Shown: positions 7,715-15,072 of the stretch, in pieces
Layout of the letters: each line of letters starts with the position of its first letter
How positions within the stretch are numbered: the stretch's first letter is position 1
Assembly (NCBI GenBank): GCA_021163015.1
Contig: JAGGXO010000113.1
Coordinates: forward strand, 1 to 24,400
Source: Candidatus Bipolaricaulota bacterium
GTDB lineage: Bacteria; Bipolaricaulota; Bipolaricaulia; UBA7950; UBA9294
Direction: 5' to 3'
DNA: 24,400 nt
Position numbers and translations under genes: made by a program
Notes under the pieces: generated by a model
Databases searched by the model: none
What the model saw: the letters and a program-made list of their open reading frames with translations, nothing else
What the model was told of the DNA's origin: nothing

Positions 7715-9862
7715 ATGAAACAGAATTGCGTATTGGCGAGGGGGAGACCCCTCGCCCTGTTCTTACTGGCAATTGCTTTGCTTGCCCTACCGGCCATTGC
7801 CGATGGGACGTATCTACAGACACAACAATACGTTAGTCCGCAGGAGATCTACGTTTCTGGTACAGGATCACCGGACACTGCAACCCTGAGTCTTTCCGTG
7901 CAGGGGATGGGCCACGCGGGGCGATTCCCGATCGATTGCGTATTCGTCGTCGATTCATCGGCCACAGCTCAGCTCGCTGCGGCGAAGCAGTTTGCCTTCG
8001 ATCTGATGGAAACGCTCACCGACCAGGACCGTGTTGGAGTCGTTACTTTCTCGACGATGGCGCAGCTTGCTGTCCCGCTCACCTCAGACCGATTGGCTGT
8101 GAAGACGGCAATCGCGGATGTTGTGACGGGAGGGAAGTCCGCATTTGGCGATGCATTGCAAATCGCTCGCCAGGCATTGCTGGCTGATGGGCGGTCGGAT
8201 GCAATTCTCGTCGAGATCCTTCTTACTGACGGGCAGAGTAATACTGGCCGTGATCCGGGCGGTGAGGGAGATGTCGCTAGTGAGGCAGGAATCAAGATAG
8301 TCTCTGTCGGAATCGGGTATCTGATCGACAGCAACTTGCTGGAGGAATTTGCCGCCAAAACCGGCGGACTGTTCTTTAAGCGGATCACCAGCTCAACGAT
8401 TGCGAAGATTGGCAACCTGCTGACGGTAGATGCAGCAGGAAGCGATGTGAAGGTTAATGAGGTTCTCTCAAGCGACGTCCGTTATCTTGGAGCGACTCCC
8501 TCTCCGACTCGCGTGATCTCAAACGCGGATGGAACAACAAGCCTCACATTCAACATTGGAAAGATCGGGCTTGGTGAGCAGTGGGTCGGTCAGATTACGC
8601 TTCAAGCATTACGAAAGGGAACCATTGCTACAGACGTAGGTTCGAGCGTTTCTTACACGAGCTTTCGTGGAGTGAAGGATATCATAGCGATCTCCAGCGG
8701 TTCACTATCTGCAATTGTACCTCCTGCACCGCCAAGCCCACCGATAGCGGGATTCTCATACTCTCCTATGAATCCAAGCACTACTGATACCGTCTCGTTC
8801 AAGGACCAATCGAGCGATGCTGATGGTCAGGTTGTGGCTTGGGCGTGGGACTTTGGCGATGGCGCGACTGCCGATACCGCGCCCCCTCAGCACAGCTACT
8901 CTCACAGTGGGACGTACATGGTGACGCTTGTCGTAACCGATGATGATGGCAACACTTCATCGTCGGTCATACAGGAGATTGTGGTTACAAACGCGGCACC
9001 AGCTGCAATGTTCAAAGTGGCTCCGGAGGAGCCTCGCGTTGCCGTACCAACAGTATTCGACGCCAGCGGCTCCTACGATGTTGATGGGCGCCTCGTCTCG
9101 TACGCTTGGGACTTCGATGGTGATGGAGTATTTGATGTTGACGGCGCGTCCTCCGACATTGAGTACACGTTTGCCGAGACGGGTGAGGCCAATGTTACAC
9201 TGAAGGTTACGGACGATGAGGGGATGAGCACAGTCGTCTCCAAGACACTGACCGTTCTTCCCAGTGTGAGCGCAGTAAGAGAGATCGACACTTGCCTCCC
9301 GGATGACGAGACGATCACCGGCGGAACGGTCAAGGTCACGATCACAATAACTGCGAATACGCAGGTCCATGGCCTGACCGTGCACGAGGACGTTCCTGAT
9401 GGCTGGACGTTTGCCGAGGCTTACAATGCAAGTGCGACGTTTCGCAAGGAGACGACCGATTGGCTCTTCATGGAGACGTTGGAGGACGGGGACACGCGCG
9501 TAATAGGGTATACGCTCACTGCCCCAGCCACTTGTACTGAGAGAGCGAAGGCTGCGATCGGCGGGATGGTCAAGAGCTCCTCACCGCACCTGTCGCGAAT
9601 GGTCCTCGGTGAGGACAAGGTTGCTCTTGTCCCGACGCTTCCGATCAAGGTTGTTATCTCGCGATGGGATAGCGACCAAGGGAAGATCAATCTCTGCCTG
9701 CCGGAACAGATCTCGTTCGACCAGATCCAGTATGCGGTGTCACTGTGGCTCAGCGGAGAGCCTGTTACCTACACAGGTGAAAAAGCGGTCACACTCGATG
9801 ACATTCGAGATCTGATTGCCTATTGGCTGACTGATACATCGGTGCACGATCCACTCCCTTAG
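7715..9862 (+). CDS. Secreted VWA and PKD protein with C-terminal A-B module
   Basis: The protein has 715 residues. AAGGAG (7699-7704) lies 10 bases before the ATG at 7715, which I prefer to the TTG at 7709. A signal peptide (LALFLLAIALLALPAIA) ends near residue 29. A von Willebrand A domain spans about 71-238, with VFVVDSSAT as the metal-site loop (Asp80, Ser82, Thr84), GGKSAFGDAL in the second loop and LLTDGQSN with Asp172. The last Ser of the usual DxSxS is Thr, and the second loop has Ser-Ala where Thr-Asn is common. A beta-sandwich-like linker follows, then PKD 1 (about 342-426, AWAWDFGDG), PKD 2 (about 427-515, YAWDFDGDGVFDV), module A (518-643) and module B (644-710), ending in DPLP. 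Likely a surface adhesion or scaffold protein with metal-dependent ligand binding. It is 29 bases after its sister gene. Confidence 0.9.
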   Translation: MKQNCVLARGRPLALFLLAIALLALPAIADGTYLQTQQYVSPQEIYVSGTGSPDTATLSLSVQGMGHAGRFPIDCVFVVDSSATAQLAAAKQFAFDLMETLTDQDRVGVVTFSTMAQLAVPLTSDRLAVKTAIADVVTGGKSAFGDALQIARQALLADGRSDAILVEILLTDGQSNTGRDPGGEGDVASEAGIKIVSVGIGYLIDSNLLEEFAAKTGGLFFKRITSSTIAKIGNLLTVDAAGSDVKVNEVLSSDVRYLGATPSPTRVISNADGTTSLTFNIGKIGLGEQWVGQITLQALRKGTIATDVGSSVSYTSFRGVKDIIAISSGSLSAIVPPAPPSPPIAGFSYSPMNPSTTDTVSFKDQSSDADGQVVAWAWDFGDGATADTAPPQHSYSHSGTYMVTLVVTDDDGNTSSSVIQEIVVTNAAPAAMFKVAPEEPRVAVPTVFDASGSYDVDGRLVSYAWDFDGDGVFDVDGASSDIEYTFAETGEANVTLKVTDDEGMSTVVSKTLTVLPSVSAVREIDTCLPDDETITGGTVKVTITITANTQVHGLTVHEDVPDGWTFAEAYNASATFRKETTDWLFMETLEDGDTRVIGYTLTAPATCTERAKAAIGGMVKSSSPHLSRMVLGEDKVALVPTLPIKVVISRWDSDQGKINLCLPEQISFDQIQYAVSLWLSGEPVTYTGEKAVTLDDIRDLIAYWLTDTSVHDPLP
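9644..9844 (+). repeat. Module B, copy in the VWA protein
   Basis: This encodes VVISRWD, GKINLCLPEQISFDQIQ, AVSLWLSGEPV, then AVTLDDIRDLIAYWLTDT and DPLP. The two-helix layout (ISFDQI...WLSGE and VTLDDI...YWLT) recalls dockerin-type modules, but the calcium loops are largely degenerate. Confidence 0.7.
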
Positions 9863-9872
9863 GGGGTGGATC
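9848..9872 (+). other. Hairpin across the stop codon of the VWA gene
   Basis: GATCCACTCCC and GGGGGTGGATC form an 11-bp stem (one G-T pair) with a TTA loop. The TAG stop (9860-9862) sits in the loop and the first base of the 3' arm. No T-run follows, so it is more likely an mRNA-stability or processing element between the second and third genes than a terminator. Confidence 0.5.
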
Positions 9873-9907
9873 CGCGCCGATCTTTCGTGTGTGATTAAGG
9901 AGGGGGA

Positions 9908-10591
9908 ATGAATTACAGGTTGAAAGGACTCCTGATCGTGGTTGTGGTTCTGGCCACGTTCGGGCTGGTCGCCCTTGCTGGAACAGCGGACTATTCCCCG
10001 GCAACGTATAACCCGGCGGTGGGAGAAGACACCAGCTTCACGGCATGTCAGGCCTGTCTTCCCTACGATGCAGTAAGCTACGATTGGGACTTTGACGGGG
10101 ATGGCGTGTACGATATCTCTACACCCGGTCCAACCGTTGAACACGCGTTTGCCGAGGCCGGATTTGTTACAGTCACTCTGAGGGTTGATGAAGGCGGCGG
10201 TAGATACGCCACGTGTCGTAAGGGAATCCTCGTGGGGGAGACGCCGCTGTTTGCCATACGCGAGGTGACGCCGGACGCAAGCGGATCGGTGCTGGTGGAA
10301 ATCACAGTCACCGCTTACGCCGGTGTGCGCGCTGTTGGCTTAGAGGAGACTCTGCCGATCGGATGGCAGTGGGAGATTCTCGATGCCGCCAACGCGGTTA
10401 CGAAGAAGGAAGGACAGGATCTGCAGATCCTTTGGATGAATCCGATAGAAGCGGGTGAGACATGGAAAGTCTCTTATCGCCTCTATCCTTCGGTGGGGAC
10501 GGGATCGCCCCTTCTCGGGGGGACGATCAGTGGGTACGCGGATGAACGGGTGAAGGTCGCGATCTGCGGCGACCTCACGATCAAGAAATAG
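9908..10591 (+). CDS. Short secreted PKD protein with module A only
   Basis: The protein has 227 residues. The ATG at 9908 follows TAAGGAGG (9896-9903). The signal peptide (LLIVVVVLATFGLVALA) probably ends near residue 24. A single PKD-like domain (about 28-108) has YDWDFDGDGVYDI, an EHAFAEAGFVTVTLRV strand pair and three cysteines (Cys47, Cys50, Cys103) that could form a disulfide. Module A follows (about 113-226): FAIREV, VGLEETLPIGWQW, ILWMNPIEAGETWKVSY and GTISGYADERV. Module B is absent and the protein ends right after module A, so it is a reduced version of its two upstream neighbours and may serve as a partner or soluble form. It is the last gene before a strong terminator. Confidence 0.87.
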   Translation: MNYRLKGLLIVVVVLATFGLVALAGTADYSPATYNPAVGEDTSFTACQACLPYDAVSYDWDFDGDGVYDISTPGPTVEHAFAEAGFVTVTLRVDEGGGRYATCRKGILVGETPLFAIREVTPDASGSVLVEITVTAYAGVRAVGLEETLPIGWQWEILDAANAVTKKEGQDLQILWMNPIEAGETWKVSYRLYPSVGTGSPLLGGTISGYADERVKVAICGDLTIKK

Positions 10592-10603
10592 GCTGCAAGA
10601 GCA

Positions 10604-11197
10604 TCAGGACGGGCGATCGCTACGATCACCCGTCCCCTTTTTCATCGCGTTGCGCAGCAGGGCAACGCCATCTTCCTTAACGAAAGGGGATTCTTCAGTT
10701 TTTCTTCTCGACCGTGTTTTCATCAGTGTGAGCAGCGCGGAGAAGAGAAGAAACAAGCCAAGCCCAAGGCCAAGTGCGGTCCCAAAACCCAGACTGATGT
10801 GTACCTGGAGCGGAATCACGAGCAGCGCAAACCCGGTGGACGCGAGCCCCAGCATGTTGATAGCGTGACGCAGCGCGAAATTCCTCGTCATCTCCGCGGA
10901 GAAGGAGGCGATTGCAGCTTCTGTGAACGCGAACTCCCATGCTGTGTTGGAAAGAACGATCACTAAACCCACCAGGTAGATTGAGGCTCCATAGAGAACT
11001 TCGAGAATGGCGATTGTGGTTGTAAGGCCAAGAAGAACGGAAAGCTGCTTCCTGTCCGTGTCCACAAACAGGAGCATGCACCACAAGGCACCAATCACTG
11101 CTGCTGCACTGCCAAGGGCAACCGAGCCCGTACGGAATCCAAGCAACGAGAGAAGCGAAAACGAAAGAACCGCTGTTATGAACGCCATCTTCCTCAT
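10604..11197 (-). CDS. Multi-pass membrane protein of unknown function
   Basis: I do not recognise this 197-residue protein. I see about five or six hydrophobic segments (MAFITAVLSFSLLSLLG, ALGSAAAVIGALWCMLLFV, VLLGLTTTIAILEVLYG, ASIYLVGLVIVL, MLGLASTGFALLVIPL, ALGLGLGLFLLFSALLTLM) and a charged C-terminal tail (KTRSRRKTEESPF). The ATG at 11197 overlaps the DUF58 stop in an ATGA, with AAGGAG 6 bases upstream, so it is translationally coupled and the last gene of the MoxR operon; an upstream in-frame start at 11266 would overlap DUF58 by about 70 bases and is rejected. The final residues (KKGTGDRSDRPS) are encoded inside the stem of the opposing terminator. A role with the MoxR complex is inferred from position only. 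Confidence 0.8.
   Translation of the reverse strand: MRKMAFITAVLSFSLLSLLGFRTGSVALGSAAAVIGALWCMLLFVDTDRKQLSVLLGLTTTIAILEVLYGASIYLVGLVIVLSNTAWEFAFTEAAIASFSAEMTRNFALRHAINMLGLASTGFALLVIPLQVHISLGFGTALGLGLGLFLLFSALLTLMKTRSRRKTEESPFVKEDGVALLRNAMKKGTGDRSDRPS
10607..10642 (+). terminator. Rho-independent terminator ending the secreted cluster
   Basis: GGACGGG (10607-10613) pairs with CCCGTCC (10629-10635), then after one mismatch GATC pairs with GATC around a 5-base loop. CCTTTTT follows at 10636-10642. It begins 15 bases after the stop of the third secreted-protein gene and overlaps the 3' end of the convergent minus-strand gene. Confidence 0.88.
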
Positions 11198-12477
11198 GCG
11201 ATTCTCCTTGCGCGCCGTGAGAGTGTCCAACTGATTATCGATGCTAGTGAATCCCTCACATCCCACTGTACAACCTCCACTCCGATGCGCGCCAAGGCAT
11301 CAACGATCAACCTGTGGCGTAGGGTGACGATGTGCATGGCCAGATCCTTTGCGTCACTCTGTTCGATCTGCGACGCCTCGTACGGGATCACATCAGGCAT
11401 AATCATGATGATCTGATAGCCGTGCGCTTTAAGCACGCCGAGAACCTCCACATCATGTTCATCGAGGGATGCGCTTATCATTACCAATTGCGAGCGTGGA
11501 GGGAAAAGGCGCGTCGGAACGGCACGCAGATCATCGAATACCTCCTTATCCGATGTTTGGGCGCGCGCCAGCGAGTCTAGGATCCGCCTCATTTGGGTCT
11601 TTCCGTAGCCCGGAAAGGTCCAGTTCATGTACTCACCATAAATGAATAGACCTACGCTGTTTCCCTTCTTGATGAAGTAGTTGGCCATGCTCGCGGCTGC
11701 GCGCACAGCGTAATTGAACGTCTCCTTCTTGTCAACGCGTGGATTGGCGCGCTCGCGGGCGTCCAGGAAGACGGTGACATCAGCTATCCTCTCTTGCTCG
11801 TACTCGTTCACGATTAGCTCGCGCGTGCGGGCATAGGCGCGCCAATTGATCCGTCGGATGTCATCTCCCGTGCTGTAGGCGTGGCAGCCGAAGAAGTCGA
11901 TTCCACTGCCTCCCTGGTTTGCTCGTACAACCCCAGCGTAGGCGCGTGTGCGTTGTGGTCGAATCTCTATCTCATCGATTGGTTCAGCGATCGGCACGGT
12001 GAGAAATTGCGTCTTGTGAGGAATGAAATGCCTGCGTGGCGCAAGGGTGATCTGGTCCCACAGTACGAGATCCATTCCTGGGAGCACATGCATCCCGCGG
12101 GGAGCGTTTACCATGTAGGAGAAGGAGATCTTCTCGCCCTCATCGAAGCTCGCAAGAATGCTCGTATCGCCGCCTGTCACCTCTACACCACGCGGGATAC
12201 GTTCAGAGACACCGAGCCAGGGGATGTGCGAACCAGCATTGGTGATCGTCACAGTGATGTCGATCGTTTCTCCCTCTGTTGTGTGATCAGCGCTTAGAAC
12301 TCGTTCCACGATGATTTGGGGCTCCCTTTGATAGCTCTTGGATAGGAGCGCGACTCCAGCGTAGAGCAGAAATGGTACGCTTGCGGCGATGACTCGTCCA
12401 TCACGCATCAGAACCCCAGTGATGGCAATAGAAATGGCCATGCCAAGAACCACTCCGACTCTGCTTGATGAATACAC
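11194..12477 (-). CDS. DUF58 family protein
   Basis: DUF58 proteins are usually encoded beside MoxR ATPases and contain a VWA-related fold; their biochemical role is poorly defined. This 427-residue protein has two N-terminal membrane segments (VGVVLGMAISIAITGVLM, VIAASVPFLLYAGVALL), a beta-rich domain with an IDITVTITNAGSHIPW segment, and the DUF58 signature FFGCHAYSTGDDIRRINW followed by ARTRELIVNEYEQE. The VWA-like core begins at VTVFLDARERANP. The preferred start is the GTG at 12477, one base after the moxR stop, with AAGGT 8 bases upstream; an ATG at 12528 would add 17 residues and overlap moxR by 50 bases, with a poor ribosome binding site. It ends in a 4-base ATGA overlap with the next gene. 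Confidence 0.9.
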   Translation of the reverse strand: MYSSSRVGVVLGMAISIAITGVLMRDGRVIAASVPFLLYAGVALLSKSYQREPQIIVERVLSADHTTEGETIDITVTITNAGSHIPWLGVSERIPRGVEVTGGDTSILASFDEGEKISFSYMVNAPRGMHVLPGMDLVLWDQITLAPRRHFIPHKTQFLTVPIAEPIDEIEIRPQRTRAYAGVVRANQGGSGIDFFGCHAYSTGDDIRRINWRAYARTRELIVNEYEQERIADVTVFLDARERANPRVDKKETFNYAVRAAASMANYFIKKGNSVGLFIYGEYMNWTFPGYGKTQMRRILDSLARAQTSDKEVFDDLRAVPTRLFPPRSQLVMISASLDEHDVEVLGVLKAHGYQIIMIMPDVIPYEASQIEQSDAKDLAMHIVTLRHRLIVDALARIGVEVVQWDVRDSLASIISWTLSRRARRIA

Positions 12478-12478
12478 T

Positions 12479-13429
12479 CTAGCTGACCTTGGGTACGGGG
12501 ACGAGGTGAAGTATCTTTGCCACGACATCCGATGCTGTGATTCGCTTGGACCACAAATCAGGGTTAAGGATCAGGCGATGTGCCAGGGCGGGTTTGGCAA
12601 ACTCCTTGACGTCATCCGGAAGGACATAGTCACGCCCGGCGAGGGCTGCCTGCGCGCGAGCAAGCTTCAGCAGGGCCAGTGATCCGCGTGGACTTGCGCC
12701 CACATACACGTCACTATCGGTGCGAGTCTTGTGGACTATTGAGACGATGTACTCCTCGATGTCAGGGTCGACGAATACCTCCTCCACGGCTGCGCGCATT
12801 TCGAGTACCTTCTCGGCGCTCGTCACTGGGGAGAGCATTATGTCATCGGTCTTCCTCGCGCGCCTTCGCCTGAGGATCTCCACCTCTCCCTGTGCATCTG
12901 GGTAGCCCACAGAGAGGCGGACCATGAAGCGATCGAGCTGCGCTTCGGGCAAGGGGAACGTTCCCTCGTATTCGATCGGGTTCTGCGTTGCGATGACAAC
13001 AAACGGCGAAGGGAGGCGATGCGTCTCACCATCGATCGTCACTTGCGACTCCTGCATCGCCTCCAGCAAAGCAGACTGCGTCTTCGGCGTGGCGCGGTTG
13101 ATCTCATCTGCCAGGATGATGTTTGCAAATACCGGACCGACTGTGAGGGTGAACTGCTCTGTCTGCCGATCGAAGACGTGTGATCCGGTGATATCGCTTG
13201 GCAAGAGGTCGGGAGTGAACTGTATCCGATGGAAGTCCATTCCCAGGACCTGTGCGAAACTGCGGGCGATTAGCGTCTTCGCCAGCCCCGGGTAATCCTC
13301 AAACAGGATATGCGCCCCCGCGAGGATTCCTACCATTACCTTCTGTAGTACGTCGTCCTTTCCGACGATCGCCTTACCCACTTGATCGATGATCACGCGG
13401 CTCTGCGTACCGACTTCTCTTAGATCCAT
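12479..13429 (-). CDS. MoxR family AAA+ ATPase
   Basis: MoxR ATPases are cytoplasmic AAA+ chaperone-like enzymes thought to help mature or assemble partner proteins, often ones with VWA domains. The 316-residue product has Walker A in the family form EDYPGLAKT, Walker B IILADEINRATPKTQSALLEAM, sensor 1 VIATQNPIEYEGTFPLPEAQLDRFM, and the C-terminal lid with GASPRGSLALLKLARAQAALAGRDYVLPDDVK. All residues needed for ATP hydrolysis appear present. The ATG at 13429 directly abuts the stop of the preceding gene (TGAATG) and is preceded by AGGGGGT, so translation is probably coupled. It is the third gene of the five-gene minus-strand operon. Confidence 0.96.
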   Translation of the reverse strand: MDLREVGTQSRVIIDQVGKAIVGKDDVLQKVMVGILAGAHILFEDYPGLAKTLIARSFAQVLGMDFHRIQFTPDLLPSDITGSHVFDRQTEQFTLTVGPVFANIILADEINRATPKTQSALLEAMQESQVTIDGETHRLPSPFVVIATQNPIEYEGTFPLPEAQLDRFMVRLSVGYPDAQGEVEILRRRRARKTDDIMLSPVTSAEKVLEMRAAVEEVFVDPDIEEYIVSIVHKTRTDSDVYVGASPRGSLALLKLARAQAALAGRDYVLPDDVKEFAKPALAHRLILNPDLWSKRITASDVVAKILHLVPVPKVS

Positions 13430-14017
13430 TCATACCCCCTGATGGTAGCGTTCCAAGAACGCGGTTATTTCGTGTAACCTCTTTTCGAATGCCTTGCCCA
13501 GGCCGGCTCCATAGTAGCGTCGGCGGAAATCAAAGAAGGCAGGGACCGCTTCGTCATCGCACCAAGCGAACGACTCGAATCTGTCGCGAGCCTCAGGAAG
13601 TGATATCCGCTCGCGCTGCGCGATCAGTCGCACGGTTAGGGGCACAAGTTCGCTCGCAATCCTTCGCCGGGCGAAGGGATGACGCCTCGCTCGGCTTATC
13701 ATCGCAGCCAAACGCCTGAGATCGGTCTCTCCTGCGGGGACGGCGACGTATTTTCTTCTCTTCTCCGACCTTGGCAGCGGGAAGGTGCGAAACAGAATCC
13801 ACAACATCAGTATTCCTCCAGCAAGGACAAGCCCGACCCATAGTACAAGCTGTGATATCCGGTGAAGATACCAGCGGAACACAAGGAACGAAGTGATGAG
13901 AGGAGTGACGACGCTGTTCATGAACACGTGGCGCAACGGAAAGGCAAAGAGGACGGCGAGGAGGATGACGAGTGCGAAACTCATAGCCAGAAGAGATAAA
14001 GCTAGTTTTCGGCTCAT
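13430..14017 (-). CDS. Small membrane protein of the MoxR operon
   Basis: The family is not recognised. The 195-residue protein has two or three membrane segments (LALSLLAMSFALVILLAVLFAF, possibly VVTPLITSFLVFRWYL, and LVLWVGLVLAGGILMLWILF), then a basic cytoplasmic domain rich in Arg (RRLAAMISRARRHPFARRRIASELVPLTVRLIAQRE). The ATG at 14017 overlaps the stop of the DUF4129 gene (ATGA) and has GGAGGAG upstream. In many archaeal and bacterial MoxR-DUF58 clusters a short membrane protein occupies this slot, so a role as a membrane part of the same complex is plausible but unproven. Confidence 0.82.
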   Translation of the reverse strand: MSRKLALSLLAMSFALVILLAVLFAFPLRHVFMNSVVTPLITSFLVFRWYLHRISQLVLWVGLVLAGGILMLWILFRTFPLPRSEKRRKYVAVPAGETDLRRLAAMISRARRHPFARRRIASELVPLTVRLIAQRERISLPEARDRFESFAWCDDEAVPAFFDFRRRYYGAGLGKAFEKRLHEITAFLERYHQGV

Positions 14018-14913
14018 CCTTTCTCCTCCATTTCGTATGTCTCTTGGATCGACTGTAGGCAGGAGACAGCCTCATCGATGAAAGCCTCTCCGCCTCTGCC
14101 TCCGTAGCGAACAGTCTCGAAGATACCGGTCAAGCGGTCGACGTCCTCGTTCTTCATTCCGCGCATGCGCAAGTGTGCGGAGAACTCCCTCGGTGTGAAG
14201 TACGAGTAATTCGGAATGCGCTCGGCTTGGCTCATGATTTCTGTCATCTCCTGATAGCAGCGAAGTATGGCTGCGCGTGGATCATCACCGGCGATGATCC
14301 GATGTGCCGCTAGCCCGGCGCTCCTTCCCAGATCGCCTAGGAAGTCCTCCTCGTTGGAGTGGCGGGAGCGTATGGCGGGATAGATCTTCAGGAAGAAGAG
14401 AAGCCCTATTGCAATGAGCACAAGGGAGACTCCAACCGCAATGAGAATGATCTGCCAGCTGGTCGGATTGACCGGGGGGATCTCGGGGTGTACTTGCCCA
14501 ACTGGTGGCGGTTCTCCAATACCTAACTGCATCGAATCTTGTTGGGCAGCGATTTGCTCGCCTTGCGGAATCTTATGAATGTGAGACAGTGCCAAGGCGA
14601 TGATCAGCAGGACTGCGAAGATGATGGCAAACTGCTTGCGATGCTTGCTTGAGATTATCAGAAACAGCAACATCACGGCCGCGCCCAGAGCAAAGAGCGA
14701 TTGAATCAAGATACGGATGACTTGCGCTCCCCAATCCGGCCCGCTAGGGCTAGCCCCAGAAACTTCCTCTGGAACATCCGCAAACGGGTTTGGCAACTGC
14801 TTCCCCGGAAGCGGATGGACGCTGTTTATGCCCGCTATGAGGAGAGAGAGTACGGCAAGCAGCGCGAAAAGAATTATGATAAGGAAGACCCTCTGTCTTG
14901 TTGCTTTGTCCAT
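14014..14913 (-). CDS. DUF4129 domain membrane protein
   Basis: DUF4129 marks membrane proteins that accompany MoxR, DUF58 and often transglutaminase genes. The protein has 299 residues with an N-terminal membrane segment (FLIIILFALLAVLSLLIAG), a pair in the middle (IRILIQSLFALGAAVMLLFLI and FAIIFAVLLIIALALS), a proline-rich outer loop (GIGEPPPVGQVHPEIPPVNP) and a fourth segment (IILIAVGVSLVLIAIGLLFF). The C-terminal cytoplasmic DUF4129 domain shows AAILRCYQEMTEIM, the YFTPREFSAHL motif and FETVRYGG. No transglutaminase domain is present. GGGAGAGA precedes the ATG, and a good promoter lies upstream, so this is the first gene of the operon. Confidence 0.9.
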   Translation of the reverse strand: MDKATRQRVFLIIILFALLAVLSLLIAGINSVHPLPGKQLPNPFADVPEEVSGASPSGPDWGAQVIRILIQSLFALGAAVMLLFLIISSKHRKQFAIIFAVLLIIALALSHIHKIPQGEQIAAQQDSMQLGIGEPPPVGQVHPEIPPVNPTSWQIILIAVGVSLVLIAIGLLFFLKIYPAIRSRHSNEEDFLGDLGRSAGLAAHRIIAGDDPRAAILRCYQEMTEIMSQAERIPNYSYFTPREFSAHLRMRGMKNEDVDRLTGIFETVRYGGRGGEAFIDEAVSCLQSIQETYEMEEKG

Positions 14914-14938
14914 TCTCTCTCCCTAAGTTCAGTCGACA

Positions 14939-14967
14939 ATTATCTTCCGTTCCCCGTTGTGCTTCAA
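14939..14967 (-). promoter_or_regulatory. Sigma70 promoter of the MoxR operon
   Basis: Reading the minus strand, TTGAAG (14967-14962) and GATAAT (14944-14939) are separated by 17 bases. Transcription would start near 14932, about 19 bases before the DUF4129 ATG, and the ribosome binding site fits in that leader. Confidence 0.65.
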
Positions 14968-15021
14968 AGGGCGATTGCGAGTGAACGTCTGGCCTCGCGG
15001 ATCGCCGCCGGTGATAGAGCG

Positions 15022-15038
15022 GGCCAAGAAGCTTGGCC
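15022..15038 (-). other. 7-bp hairpin after aspS
   Basis: GGCCAAG and CTTGGCC form a perfect stem with a 3-base loop, about 35 bases past the aspS stop. No T-run follows on the minus strand, so it may be only a weak stop or an mRNA 3'-end element. Confidence 0.3.
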
Positions 15039-15072
15039 AATCTCATAATCGACTGGTGCTGTGGCTTGCTGA

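Noticed and set aside
12478..12528. Longer DUF58 start at 12528
   Set aside because: It would overlap moxR by 50 bases without a ribosome binding site, while the GTG at 12477 has AAGGT at 8 bases. The longer form cannot be fully excluded.
15001..15060. tRNA-like or terminator structure between aspS and the MoxR operon
   Set aside because: The 7-bp hairpin is real, but there is no cloverleaf and no T-run, so neither a tRNA nor a strong terminator can be supported.
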